From contig JFMR01000045.1 of the NCBI GenBank assembly GCA_000635015.1, forward strand, positions 434,001-498,000: a stretch of DNA of 64,000 nucleotides. Direction: 5' to 3'. The DNA is from Prochlorococcus sp. scB243_498I20 (GTDB lineage: Bacteria > Cyanobacteriota > Cyanobacteriia > PCC-6307 > Cyanobiaceae). Below are positions 48,647 through 57,591 of the stretch, piece after piece. Numbering within the stretch: position 1 is the first letter of the stretch; each line of letters starts with the position of its first letter. The notes under the pieces were generated by a model, which was not told the DNA's origin, searched no databases, and saw only the letters and a list, made by a program, of their open reading frames with translations. The position numbers and the translations under genes were made by a program.

Positions 48647-49657
48647 TTGAATATTCCTGAAAATTCAAATACAAAAAGAATTTCAATTGATTTACCTGAG
48701 GAACTAATTTCCAGGTTTGATCAATTACGAAAAGAGTGGGGATTTAGAGCAAGAGGACCTGTAATAGAAAAGATACTCAAAGAACTTCTTCAAGAAGATG
48801 ATCTACTACCTAAGAACCAACAGCAAGAAATAGACTTTAACGAGAATAATAATAAAGAAAATTTAAATATTGATGAAGATACTGCATTGGTATTAATTAA
48901 ATCAGACGTAAAAAAAGAAGTTAATGAGATATCTTTGAATAAAAGATTTACAAATAACAATCAATCTAAAGAAAAAGCTAACTTAAACATAAGCCTTCCC
49001 AATTTTGTTGAAAAAAAAGTAAGGAATCTAAGAAGAAGTATTAATAGTGAAAAATTAAAGGAGAATATTAATGATATTCAAATTAATACAATTAAAGAAA
49101 CTGAATTAATAAAATGTCGAATTGAATTAATTAGTCATTGGAAAACCTTATATGGATCAGTTCCTAATGATCATGTAGTAGAAGCTTCGATGGATTGGTT
49201 TGAAAGGGATATATGGCCAAATCTTGATGGAACTGAAAATCTACCCTTTACGTGGAGTGCAGCCAATAAATTAATGTCAGAATTATGCCCATTTTGGATA
49301 AAGAAAAATCCATCCCTTGAAATTGTTTTATTAATGATTGGCGTTTTAGAAGACCCTTTTGCTACATCAGACCTGATAAATAGAATACCAACACTTATGA
49401 GAAGGTTTATAAGTAGATTTAAGCGAAATAATAGCTCAAATTCATTTGAAACTTTAGACTCAACAATGACAGTACATGGAGCACTTAAATTATTGAATTT
49501 ATCAACATCCGCAGGTTCCGCTCATACGTTTCGTAAAATTAGGGAGGCCTATAAATCAATAGCCTTAGAGACGCATCCAGATGCTGGAGGATCAACAGAT
49601 CAAATGAGAAAATTAAATGAAGCGTATCAATTGTTAAAAAATCTATATAGAAAATAG
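48647..49657 (+). CDS. Ribbon-helix-helix / J-domain fusion protein
   Basis: A 336-residue protein from a TTG start; no ATG or GTG is available between the upstream stop and this codon. The N-terminus (about 8-52) reads KRISIDLPEELISRFDQL then RARGPVIEKILKELL, a ribbon-helix-helix-like DNA-binding segment. Residues 55-160 are Asn/Lys/Glu-rich and probably disordered. Residues 165-265 form a helical region with Trp-rich WFERDIWPNLDG. The last 65 residues are a J-domain: KIREAYKSIALETHPDAGGS with HPD at 310-312, ending NEAYQLLKNLYRK. DNA binding and Hsp70 recruitment in one chain is unusual. Role unknown. Confidence 0.75.
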   Translation: MNIPENSNTKRISIDLPEELISRFDQLRKEWGFRARGPVIEKILKELLQEDDLLPKNQQQEIDFNENNNKENLNIDEDTALVLIKSDVKKEVNEISLNKRFTNNNQSKEKANLNISLPNFVEKKVRNLRRSINSEKLKENINDIQINTIKETELIKCRIELISHWKTLYGSVPNDHVVEASMDWFERDIWPNLDGTENLPFTWSAANKLMSELCPFWIKKNPSLEIVLLMIGVLEDPFATSDLINRIPTLMRRFISRFKRNNSSNSFETLDSTMTVHGALKLLNLSTSAGSAHTFRKIREAYKSIALETHPDAGGSTDQMRKLNEAYQLLKNLYRK

Positions 49658-49675
49658 TATACTAATTCTCAAATT

Positions 49676-49705
49676 AGACTAATTTTAAGTCTATTAAATA
49701 GTCTC
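49676..49705 (+). repeat. Three-box 12-bp-period repeat, copy 1
   Basis: AGACT (49676-49680), 7 bases, AGTCT (49688-49692), 7 bases, AGTCT (49700-49704), then C. Boxes repeat every 12 bases. The first two boxes also make a small hairpin (TAGACT/AGTCTA). Begins 19 bases after the RHH/J-domain gene stop. Confidence 0.7.
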
Positions 49706-49845
49706 ATATAAGAAAGTTGCTAATTAGAAAATTTCTAATTTCTGTCAATTATTATTCAAATATATGGAAGCAATAATTATGTATAAATGAAGTGAAAATA
49801 GAATATACTTTTAAATAACAATTAGTGTATAGGACTTCTTATATG

Positions 49846-49875
49846 AGACTTATTATAAGTCTATTATATAGTCTC
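49846..49875 (+). repeat. Three-box 12-bp-period repeat, copy 2
   Basis: AGACT (49846-49850), 7 bases, AGTCT (49858-49862), 7 bases, AGTCT (49870-49874), then C: the same architecture and spacing as copy 1, with spacers that differ in sequence. Preceded by TTCTTATATG, which is the inverse of the flank after copy 1. Confidence 0.7.
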
Positions 49876-50048
49876 AAAAAAGATATATAAGATAAATTAA
49901 TTTATCAATTTGGATGATTCATACCAAAACAGTTTATTACCTGGAAAAATTAAAAATTGAATAATAATCAACGAATTATGTCCTTTCAATGTCCAGGAAA
50001 TTAATAACGTTTAAAAAGTCTTGATAACAAAGGTTTTTACGCTTTCCT

Positions 50049-50069
50049 GTACTGTCTTAAAGACAGTAC
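50049..50069. terminator. 21-bp near-perfect palindrome at the stop of the small exported protein
   Basis: GTACTGTCTT (50049-50058) and AAGACAGTAC (50060-50069) are exact inverted repeats around one base. As RNA this gives an 8-bp stem with a 5-base loop. The right arm runs into the stop codon (50069-50071) of the minus-strand gene. There is no U-run after it, so a rho-independent terminator is not certain; a protein-binding site or RNA-stability element is possible. Confidence 0.4.
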
Positions 50070-50317
50070 TACCTGGTTTGGAGCTTTTCAATGGCAGTTT
50101 GTTTATCAATACTAGGGACATCACTTAATCCGTTAGCATCAAACCAAGGAGCGCTAGCCCAATCAAAGCCTTCCCCAAAAGTATTATCTGGTGCAGTTAT
50201 ATACCAATGACATGAAGCATCTGGTATGTCAACAGCACATTTTGACCAATCGTCTGACCACTGAGGGACTTGCACCCACAACACTGAAGATATAAGTAGA
50301 GATAGCAAATTGATCAT
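50069..50317 (-). CDS. Small exported hypothetical protein, 82 aa
   Basis: An 82-residue protein with a signal peptide (MINLLSLLISSVLWVQVPQW) and a mature part rich in Trp, Asp and Ser: DDWSKCAVDIPDASCHWYIT has two cysteines seven residues apart, which could form a disulfide, and FDWASAPWFDANGL follows. It ends KLQTR. No family recognised. It lies downstream of pheT on the same strand with a 105-base gap holding an AGACT repeat, and AAGG before the ATG serves as a ribosome-binding site. Probably a periplasmic peptide. Confidence 0.65.
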   Translation of the reverse strand: MINLLSLLISSVLWVQVPQWSDDWSKCAVDIPDASCHWYITAPDNTFGEGFDWASAPWFDANGLSDVPSIDKQTAIEKLQTR

Positions 50318-50372
50318 AAACCTTATAATACAACATTAAATAGTTTTATAGGATTATTAGTTATCTTATATA

Positions 50373-50401
50373 AGAATCATATAGAGACTAATTTATAGTC
50401 T
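50373..50401 (-). repeat. Three-box 12-bp-period repeat, copy 3 (inverted, one mismatch)
   Basis: On the plus strand: AGAAT (50373-50377), 7 bases, AGACT (50385-50389), 7 bases, AGTCT (50397-50401). Read on the minus strand it is AGACT-N7-AGTCT-N7-ATTCT, one mismatch from the other copies. It lies about 56-84 bases upstream of the small exported protein's start, a promoter-like position. Confidence 0.55.
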
Positions 50402-50422
50402 TACATGAGATTAACAATACAG

Positions 50423-52867
50423 TTAATTCCTCAACTTAGTATTAAAACATTTTTCAACATGAGAAATGATATTTGCATGTATTGATGAAATGTCTGTATC
50501 TAGTAATGTTTTATCTTTATCTCTATAAGATAATCTAAATGTGTAACTTATTTGATCATCTCCAAATTTAGTATCTTCAAAAACATCAAGTAAATTTACA
50601 TCCTCTAAGAGATTTTTTCCTGTTTTTCTTATCTGTGATGTTATTTCGCTAATTAAGAATTTCTTACTGAAAACAAAATTTATATCCCTTTCCATTTTTG
50701 GAACAATTGGGTATTGCTTATATATTGGAATCCATTTATTTTTTCTTGTACTAGCTCCCAAGAGATTAAAAATATATATGTTAAATAAATAAACTTTTTT
50801 TAATGACTTCTTTTCTAATATTAGTCTGGGATGTATTTCACCAAAATAACCTGCATCTTTCCCTTCAATAACTAATTTGGCTGTTCTTCCTGGATGAAGA
50901 AAATCAATTGAGTCAGTAGGTTTATCCTCAATTTTTATGTTCAAAGATGATAAGGCCTCCTTCAACTTTCCTCTAGCTTGGTAATAATTAAGATCGTTAT
51001 CTTTACCAGAATTTATCCATTTTCCAAATTTTTTATTTCCATAAATCACACCATTCAGAACTTCTTCTTGAATGAACTCAGTTTTCTTTTGAAAAACATT
51101 TCCAATTTCAAAAATATAACAACTTGCTTGACCAGCATTTATATTTCGGTTAACTATCTCCAAATGTTCTTTCCACATATTATCTCTAAGACAACTTGTT
51201 TCTATTAATAAAGGATTAGAAATCTTTATAAGTTTTTCATTATCTTCAGGAACAAGAGAGTAGCTTAATACCTCGTTAAAACCATTTTCTATAAAACCAT
51301 TTTTTACTTTTCTCAATGCCAACTGTTCTGATGATAATTTTCCAGGCTTAATTGGATTAGGAAGTTCTAAATCGAATCTGTCATACCCTATTAATCTTGC
51401 TACTTCTTCAATTAAATCTATTTCTCTTATCAAATCATGCGATCTATTAGGAATTACTGTTACATCCCAGCCATATTCTTTATTTTTTAAAGTACAACCT
51501 ATTAGTGTTAATTTATCAACTATTTCATTATCTGATAAATTTCTTTTTTCAAACTGATCGTTAATTATTAATGGGCCAAGAATTTTATGTATTCGATTTC
51601 TTCGTAATTTAATAAATATATCTTCATTAGTTATTAAATTGGAAGTATTAATAATTGGTGGATTAATAGAAAAATATTCTTCTAAAAGATTAATTGCCCT
51701 TGTTACTGCACTTATTGTATTTTTTGATGAAATCCCTTTTTCATACCTGCTGCTAGATTCTGTTCTTATGCCAACCGCCTTTGAAGATTTTCTTATAGTA
51801 ACTGGATTAAAAACAGCGCCTTCAAGGTAAATAGATGAGGTTGTATTAGTTACAGAAGTTTCTAAACCGCCTATCACCCCTGCAATAGCTACCGGTTTAT
51901 CACAACAAGTAATAACTGTGATATTGTCATTTAAATCATATTCTTTACCATCTAAGCAAATAAGGCTTTCGTTATCCTTGCCCTTTCTAACAGAGAAATC
52001 TTCTGGAGAAACTTCCTTACCAATTAAATTAGACAGTTTATTTTTATCAAACGCATGCAATGGTTGGCCTTGTTCTAAAAGAATATAATTTGTCAAATCA
52101 ACTAGAAGATTAATAGATTTTATACCTGATTTTTCTATACGGTCTTTAAGCCAATTAGGCGATAATTTCTCTCCATTTACTCCATCAATGCAGCTTATTG
52201 TATAAATGCAATTAGATTCTATAGCCTCTGGACAAAGTTTAATTCCCTTAAGTAAATGAGTATTATATTTAAGTTTTATTTCTGGAAAATTTAAGGTGGA
52301 TTCTAAAAGGGCAGAAATTTCACGGGCTATACCTATAACAGACATTCCGTCAGGTCTGTTAGCTGTAATGGCTAAATCATATATAAAATCATTTAATTGA
52401 AGCAAGTCAGACGCTGGAGTGCCCAATTCATGTTTTAAGGCTAAATCATCATTAATGACCTCTATACCTTCGCTAGAGTCCTCTAAACCAAGTTCATGCA
52501 GAGAACATATCATTCCTTCACTCACGACACCTCTAATTTCACTTCTTTTAATAGTTAAATCAACTGCATTCAATTGCGCACCTACAGTAGCAACATAAAC
52601 ATAAATATTTGGTTTAATATTGCTCGCACCACAGATAATTTGTAAATTCTCGGAATTACCAATATCGACCTTGCAAATTGAAAGTTTGTCAGATCCTTCG
52701 TGTTTTAAAACAGATAATACCTTACCTAAAACAACCCCATTTACATTTTCAGAACAATCTTCTAACGATTCAACCTCAAATCCACCAATAGACAATTTCT
52801 CAGAGAGATCTTCAGGAGTAGAAGTAATTTCTACTAAATTTTTCAACCAATTTTGAGAAACTTTCAT
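50423..52867 (-). CDS. pheT: Phenylalanyl-tRNA synthetase beta chain
   Basis: Beta subunit of the (alpha-beta)2 PheRS. 814 residues: N-terminal tRNA-binding OB domain (about 40-150, VVLGKVLSVLKHEGSDKLSICKVD in two parts), B3/B4 editing domain near 210-390 (TNYILLEQGQPLHAFD), B5 domain near 405-485, catalytic-like core near 490-700 and the C-terminal FDX-ACB domain (YPIVPKMERDINFVF near 715). No pheS is adjacent. Start ATG at 52867 gives the standard MKVSQNWLKNLVEI. Confidence 0.97.
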   Translation of the reverse strand: MKVSQNWLKNLVEITSTPEDLSEKLSIGGFEVESLEDCSENVNGVVLGKVLSVLKHEGSDKLSICKVDIGNSENLQIICGASNIKPNIYVYVATVGAQLNAVDLTIKRSEIRGVVSEGMICSLHELGLEDSSEGIEVINDDLALKHELGTPASDLLQLNDFIYDLAITANRPDGMSVIGIAREISALLESTLNFPEIKLKYNTHLLKGIKLCPEAIESNCIYTISCIDGVNGEKLSPNWLKDRIEKSGIKSINLLVDLTNYILLEQGQPLHAFDKNKLSNLIGKEVSPEDFSVRKGKDNESLICLDGKEYDLNDNITVITCCDKPVAIAGVIGGLETSVTNTTSSIYLEGAVFNPVTIRKSSKAVGIRTESSSRYEKGISSKNTISAVTRAINLLEEYFSINPPIINTSNLITNEDIFIKLRRNRIHKILGPLIINDQFEKRNLSDNEIVDKLTLIGCTLKNKEYGWDVTVIPNRSHDLIREIDLIEEVARLIGYDRFDLELPNPIKPGKLSSEQLALRKVKNGFIENGFNEVLSYSLVPEDNEKLIKISNPLLIETSCLRDNMWKEHLEIVNRNINAGQASCYIFEIGNVFQKKTEFIQEEVLNGVIYGNKKFGKWINSGKDNDLNYYQARGKLKEALSSLNIKIEDKPTDSIDFLHPGRTAKLVIEGKDAGYFGEIHPRLILEKKSLKKVYLFNIYIFNLLGASTRKNKWIPIYKQYPIVPKMERDINFVFSKKFLISEITSQIRKTGKNLLEDVNLLDVFEDTKFGDDQISYTFRLSYRDKDKTLLDTDISSIHANIISHVEKCFNTKLRN

Positions 52868-52968
52868 ATATATTTTTTAATCAATGATGATAAAAGAAAT
52901 GAGTATATCTTCAAAAAAGTTTGTTGAAGATGTACAATAGAAAATTATACAATAAAGTATTAATCAAA

Positions 52969-53163
52969 ATGGCAAAAAAAGGGACAAGAGTTGTAGTGAC
53001 CCTGGAATGTACTGAAGCTAGGACAAGCACAGATCCTAAGAGATCAAATGGTGTCTCAAGATATACTACTGAAAAGAATCGTAGAAATACAACTGAAAGA
53101 TTAGAACTAAAAAAGTTTAATCCTCATTTAAACAGAATGACAATTCACAAAGAAATAAAGTAA
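52969..53163 (+). CDS. rpmG: 50S ribosomal protein L33
   Basis: A 64-residue large-subunit protein beginning [17 protein letters not shown], with [18 protein letters not shown] near residues 37-54. The ATG at 52969 gives the conserved MAKKG start. An in-frame ATG at 52921 would add 16 residues not seen in L33. Seventeen bases before rpsR, the usual rpmG-rpsR pair. Only one Cys is present, so it is the zinc-independent type. Confidence 0.95.
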   Translation: MAKKGTRVVVTLECTEARTSTDPKRSNGVSRYTTEKNRRNTTERLELKKFNPHLNRMTIHKEIK

Positions 53164-53180
53164 TCAAATCAAATTAAATC

Positions 53181-53402
53181 ATGCCTAATTCAATTTTTAA
53201 AAAACAATTATCACCTATCAAACCTGGAGATCCTATTGACTATAAGGATGTAGAACTACTAAAAAAATTCATAACTGAGAGGGGTAAAATCCTACCAAGA
53301 AGGATGACAGGTTTAACCTCTAAACAACAAAAAGATCTTACGTTAGCTGTAAAAAGAGCGAGAATTGTAGCCCTTCTACCTTTCGTAAATCCTGAAGGAT
53401 AA
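53181..53402 (+). CDS. rpsR: 30S ribosomal protein S18
   Basis: A 73-residue small-subunit protein binding S6 near the mRNA exit. It contains [23 protein letters not shown] over residues 19-41 and [20 protein letters not shown] near 42-61, the S18 signature. Follows rpmG and precedes the RNase gene by 45 bases. Confidence 0.96.
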   Translation: MPNSIFKKQLSPIKPGDPIDYKDVELLKKFITERGKILPRRMTGLTSKQQKDLTLAVKRARIVALLPFVNPEG

Positions 53403-53447
53403 TTTCATATTCAATATAGTTTGCACTGTAATTAATATCTCAAATAT

Positions 53448-54635
53448 TTGAAAGATTTAACTAATTTAAAAACATATATTATTGACTCTGATGATCCACA
53501 TGAAGTCGATGATGCTATTTCATTAGAAATAAAAGAAGGAAATAAAAAAAAATATTTATGGATACATATTAGTAATCCATGCAAACTCTTTTTGCATGAG
53601 TCAAATGTTGATTTAGATGCAAGAAAGAGAAATAGCAGTTTGTATTTAATTGATCAATATGTCCCAATGTTACCTATAGATATTCTTGAAAAGGCAAATC
53701 TAGCTCAAAATAAAATTTCCGAAACTATTAGTGCAGCAATAGAATTCAACGAAGACGGATCAATAAATAATTATGAAATAACTGAAGCAATAATAAAGCC
53801 AAAATATCAATTAACATATGAAGATGCAAATGAATTATTAGAATTAGAGCCTAAAGAAGAAATAGAATTAATTACGATTAAAAATTTATTAGAAAAAAGT
53901 ATTACTTTTAGAAAGAAACAAGGAGCAATTATTTTCGAAAGTCCTAATAGTAAAATTAAATTATATAAGGATAAGATTATAATCAATAAATTAGAGAAAA
54001 CAATATCACAAGTAATAGTTGCAGAAGCAATGATATTAATGAATTATGTAACAAGTTTATTTTTAGATAAATATAATTTAGCGGCAGCATTTAGGATTCA
54101 GAAATTAAATTGCAATCCATCTGAAATACTTGATAGATACAAAGATAGTGATATTAAATATATAATATTAAAACAATATATGGGAAGAAGTTACATAACA
54201 ATTAAGCCAGGTATTCATGAATCTTTAGGGCTTAATATGTATGTACAATGCAGTTCACCATTAAGAAGATATCTTGATTTAATTATACAAAGGCAAGTAT
54301 ATAATAAAATTAATAATTACGACTTTCTTAGTAAAGATTCAGTCTCAAAAATTATTGATTATTCAAAGAATAGACAAGCAGAGAATAATAATATTTTTAA
54401 AAATGATAAATTTAAGTATTTAACAATATTTTTTAAGAATGAAAAAAAACCTTTTTATAAAATAATATTCGTTAAGTGGATTAATCATAAAAAAAATATT
54501 GCTTTGGTTTATTTTCCAGATTATTCACTAGAAATACTTATTACTCTTTTTGTATCAATAGAAATATATAGTAATAAAATATATAAAGTTAAATATATTA
54601 TAAATGATAGTAATCTTTTAGAGTTTATTTATTAA
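53448..54635 (+). CDS. RNase II/R family (RNB-domain) exoribonuclease, short form
   Basis: 3'-to-5' exoribonuclease family. 395 residues from a TTG start. A TAA lies five codons upstream in frame, so no longer version exists here. The catalytic block YIIDSDDPHEVDDAISLEI lies near residues 11-29 with the Asp pair, and YVQCSSPLRRYLDLIIQRQ near 264-282 is the RNB Arg/Tyr block. Compared with RNase II (about 640) it lacks the N-terminal cold-shock domains, and the S1 end is short. It resembles the shortened cyanobacterial RNB proteins. Position after rpsR fits RNA metabolism. Confidence 0.83.
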   Translation: MKDLTNLKTYIIDSDDPHEVDDAISLEIKEGNKKKYLWIHISNPCKLFLHESNVDLDARKRNSSLYLIDQYVPMLPIDILEKANLAQNKISETISAAIEFNEDGSINNYEITEAIIKPKYQLTYEDANELLELEPKEEIELITIKNLLEKSITFRKKQGAIIFESPNSKIKLYKDKIIINKLEKTISQVIVAEAMILMNYVTSLFLDKYNLAAAFRIQKLNCNPSEILDRYKDSDIKYIILKQYMGRSYITIKPGIHESLGLNMYVQCSSPLRRYLDLIIQRQVYNKINNYDFLSKDSVSKIIDYSKNRQAENNNIFKNDKFKYLTIFFKNEKKPFYKIIFVKWINHKKNIALVYFPDYSLEILITLFVSIEIYSNKIYKVKYIINDSNLLEFIY

Positions 54636-54705
54636 TAAGATAATAATTATAATAGGTTGTTATTAGTTTAAAAAAATATCTGTTAGTATTAATAAAAAAA
54701 GCTTT

Positions 54706-56250
54706 ATGACTTTTGTCATTACTACCCCTTTATACTATGTTAATGATAAACCTCATTTAGGAAGTGTATATACAACAATAATTTGTGATTCAATAGCTAG
54801 GTATAAAAGGCTTGCAGGTGAAGATGTTATGTTCATCACGGGTGTTGATGAACATGGTTTAAAAATACAAAGAACAGCTAATGAAAAGGGTATTGAACCA
54901 AAATCACATTGTGATGAAATCTCAGAAGTCTTTAATAATAATTGGAAAAAGTGGAATATATCCTTTGATAAATTTATAAGAACAAGCTCAAAAAATCATG
55001 AATTTGTTGTTAATGAATTTTACGAAAGAGTAAAAGCATCGGATGATATCTATATGGGAGTTCAAAAAGGTTGGTATTGTGTTGGTTGTGAAGAATTTAA
55101 AGATAATCCAGAAAACTCATCAACGTACAAGTGTCCTATACATCAAAAAAATCTAGAATGGAAAAATGAAGAGAATCTCTTTTTTAGACTTTCAAAATAT
55201 CAAAAAGAAATTGAGAACATAATCAACGAACCTTCTTTTATAGAGCCAAAAGAAAGGAAGAATGAAATTATAAGTTTTGTGTCTAGAGGCTTGAAGGATT
55301 TTTCAATTTCAAGAACAAATGTCACATGGGGAATTCCTGTTCCTGATTATGATAACCATACCTTTTATGTATGGTTTGATGCTTTACTTGGATATGTAAG
55401 TGCCATTAGTTCTGATGAGACAGAACATTCATTGGAAAAATCAATTAATGGCGGATGGCCAGCTGATGTTCATTTTATTGGTAAAGATATTTTGAGATTC
55501 CATGCTGTATATTGGCCTGCAATGCTCATTTCTGCCAATATGAATGTTCCTAAAAAGGTTTTTGGGCACGGGTTTCTTACAAGAGAGGGGCAAAAAATGG
55601 GTAAAAGCTTGGGAAATGTACTCGACCCTAATTTGTTGCTTACAAAATATGGAAATGATCCTGTAAGGTGGTACCTAATTAAAGATATATCACTAGGAAA
55701 TGATGGAGATTTTCAAGATAAAAGATTTGTTGACATTATCAATAATGACTTAGCTAATACAATTGGCAATTTATTAAATAGAACATCATCTATGTCTAGA
55801 AAATGGTTTGATAATAAAGTTCCAAAAAATGAAAAAAATTCAAGTGAAAATATATTAGAGAATTATGCCAAAATTGCAGTCGAAAACTATATTTATAACT
55901 TTGATAACTACAAATTAGATCTAGCAGCCAATGAAGTACTTAGCCTAGCAATTAATACAAATTTATATTTGAATGATAATCAGCCATGGCTGTTAATAAA
56001 AGAGAAAGATAATCTACCCCTAGTTAAAGAAATTATTTATAACGTTTTAGAAAGTACCAGAATAATAGGATTGTTATTACTACCTTTATTGCCCGAATTA
56101 TCTACAAAAATTAATGAACAACTTGGTTCTATTTACAGAGAAGAAATTTCTTGGAAACAACAATTAAGTTGGGGATTATTAGAAAATAACTCAAGTCTTC
56201 CTAAACCCACTCCAATCATAAATAAACTGCAGTATGAGCAACATTTATAG
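54706..56250 (+). CDS. metG: Methionyl-tRNA synthetase
   Basis: Class I synthetase charging tRNA-Met. 514 residues: HIGH-type KPHLGSVYTTI near 15-25, zinc-type CVGCEEF and YKCPIH near 125-145, WFDALLGYVSAI near 224, and the KMSKS region as KMGKSLGNV near 298-306. It lacks the C-terminal tRNA-binding domain seen in some bacteria. Its end overlaps the lptC-like start by 17 bases. Confidence 0.96.
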   Translation: MTFVITTPLYYVNDKPHLGSVYTTIICDSIARYKRLAGEDVMFITGVDEHGLKIQRTANEKGIEPKSHCDEISEVFNNNWKKWNISFDKFIRTSSKNHEFVVNEFYERVKASDDIYMGVQKGWYCVGCEEFKDNPENSSTYKCPIHQKNLEWKNEENLFFRLSKYQKEIENIINEPSFIEPKERKNEIISFVSRGLKDFSISRTNVTWGIPVPDYDNHTFYVWFDALLGYVSAISSDETEHSLEKSINGGWPADVHFIGKDILRFHAVYWPAMLISANMNVPKKVFGHGFLTREGQKMGKSLGNVLDPNLLLTKYGNDPVRWYLIKDISLGNDGDFQDKRFVDIINNDLANTIGNLLNRTSSMSRKWFDNKVPKNEKNSSENILENYAKIAVENYIYNFDNYKLDLAANEVLSLAINTNLYLNDNQPWLLIKEKDNLPLVKEIIYNVLESTRIIGLLLLPLLPELSTKINEQLGSIYREEISWKQQLSWGLLENNSSLPKPTPIINKLQYEQHL

Positions 56251-56857
56251 ATTAATAATTTTCCTTCCATTTTTTATGCTGGGTTGCGCGCCAAATGCAA
56301 TTGATGAAAATAAAGTTAAACAAAACATGGACGGTTTAGATATGACTATTTTCTCAAAAAGTGGGGATAAAATATATTCAATTACCAGTCCAAATTCAAG
56401 TTATGACAATATTGAATTAAAGTTTGAATTAAAAAAACCTATCATTAATATTCTCGATGGGGAAGAAACTAAATATATTATTAGTTCAGAAGAATCTTCA
56501 TTATCAGACAACAATAAACTCCTGAAATTGAACGGAAATGTTAAATTAAAAACTCTTAAAAAAAATGGGGATATTTTATATGCTGATAATTTTATATGGA
56601 ATATAGAAAATACTAACTATCTATTAGAAGGTAATATAAGATTTGAGAATCAAAATATCCTGTTAAATTCGGGAAAAGCCATTTTGGGTTCAGATAACAT
56701 AATTGAATTTTTCAACCCCGTAAAATATATAATAAAAGATGAAAATAATGAAAATAAATATGAAATAAATTCGGAAAATGCTTACTATAATTTAGATACT
56801 GAATCAGTAAGTTTTAAAGCAAAAGATAAAAGAGTTAAATCAATAATTTATTTTTAA
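56234..56857 (+). CDS. lptC: LptC-like LPS export protein
   Basis: Periplasmic bridge-type protein of the lipopolysaccharide transport system. 207 residues with an N-terminal hydrophobic signal segment ending MLGCAPN (Cys18), resembling a lipobox though with Met at -3. The remainder is repetitive beta structure: DGLDMTIFSKSGDKIYSI, KLLKLNGNVKLKT near 96 and NYLLEGNIRFEN near 126, as expected for the LptC/OstA fold. Starts within metG and converges on the CCB-like gene (four-base overlap). Confidence 0.8.
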   Translation: MSNIYRLIIFLPFFMLGCAPNAIDENKVKQNMDGLDMTIFSKSGDKIYSITSPNSSYDNIELKFELKKPIINILDGEETKYIISSEESSLSDNNKLLKLNGNVKLKTLKKNGDILYADNFIWNIENTNYLLEGNIRFENQNILLNSGKAILGSDNIIEFFNPVKYIIKDENNENKYEINSENAYYNLDTESVSFKAKDKRVKSIIYF

Positions 56858-57480
56858 ATTTTATTTTTTGCAAATATATTATTAATTTTTTTCGACCAGT
56901 TATTAATCCATTTTTCATCAGACTTCGTAAAACACTTAGCACTCCAGCCTCCTATCAATATAAAAGCCTTATTATTTATGGGTACAACTAAGATAGATGG
57001 AATTTCGGCACAAAAATTAAAAAATTCATCTCTTCCAGGATAAAATTTAGTGTTTGCTAATGATATTAATTTCATATCTTTTATAGATCTCAGACAAGTT
57101 TCCCCAGGCTTAAAATCATTACTTGAAGTGATTCCCCTCCTCAATATATTAACGCCATCATTGTGGATTAATATTGCTGCTGCTGCAGTAGAAGTTAATA
57201 TCGCTTCAGAACCCCATGCAAGTTCATCAATAACTTCATCTGGCATGTTTCTATCGAAGAGAAACTTATTTTCGCCTTTTAAAGCAGCTTTCTCACCAGC
57301 TAATGGCTCAAATTGTTTAAATAAAAAACCTATCAAAATAATAATTAACGAAGCTATTGCAGCTAAAACTTGTGCTCTTTCAAGCTCGGGAGTTATTGTC
57401 TCTATTGAAATAAAATTTGCTATCTGAAAAATAAAGAGTAATGCACCGACTAATATTAATGATTTCCCATTGAATCCCAT
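56854..57480 (-). CDS. Cofactor assembly of complex C subunit B (CCB2/CCB4-like)
   Basis: A 208-residue protein with two N-terminal membrane helices (about 8-26 and 36-53) and a soluble domain. It resembles CCB2/CCB4, which help attach haem ci to cytochrome b6 of the b6f complex. Blocks such as QVLAAIASLIIILIGFLFKQ near 38-57 and ELAWGSEAILTSTAAAAILI near 86-105 are typical of the cyanobacterial family. Assignment is by family resemblance only. It is convergent with lptC. Confidence 0.75.
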   Translation of the reverse strand: MGFNGKSLILVGALLFIFQIANFISIETITPELERAQVLAAIASLIIILIGFLFKQFEPLAGEKAALKGENKFLFDRNMPDEVIDELAWGSEAILTSTAAAAILIHNDGVNILRRGITSSNDFKPGETCLRSIKDMKLISLANTKFYPGRDEFFNFCAEIPSILVVPINNKAFILIGGWSAKCFTKSDEKWINNWSKKINNIFAKNKI

Positions 57481-57591
57481 ATTTTAAATATGTTATTTCT
57501 ATTTAAATTATGCAAATATTATATTGTTTAGTACATTCAAAATTACTCAAACATATGGTTTTTAATATATAATTAACCAAAACCTTTTAAA

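Larger units (their letters stand above)
49658..50068. other. 411-base non-coding stretch between convergent genes, with repeats
   Basis: No credible ORF on either strand. It holds two copies of the AGACT-N7-AGTCT-N7-AGTCT element (listed separately). It also holds an inverted pair GTCTCATATAAGAA (starting 49701 minus one) and TTCTTATATGAGAC (about 49836-49849), and an imperfect inverted repeat with arms TTATTACCTGGA (49934-49945) and TCCAGG plus TAATAA (49992-50007). For a genome this compact the stretch is long. It could be an untranslated RNA or a regulatory region. Confidence 0.6.

Noticed and set aside
52921-52968. Upstream ATG extension of rpmG
   Set aside because: The added 16 residues are not part of L33, whose conserved start is MAKKG.
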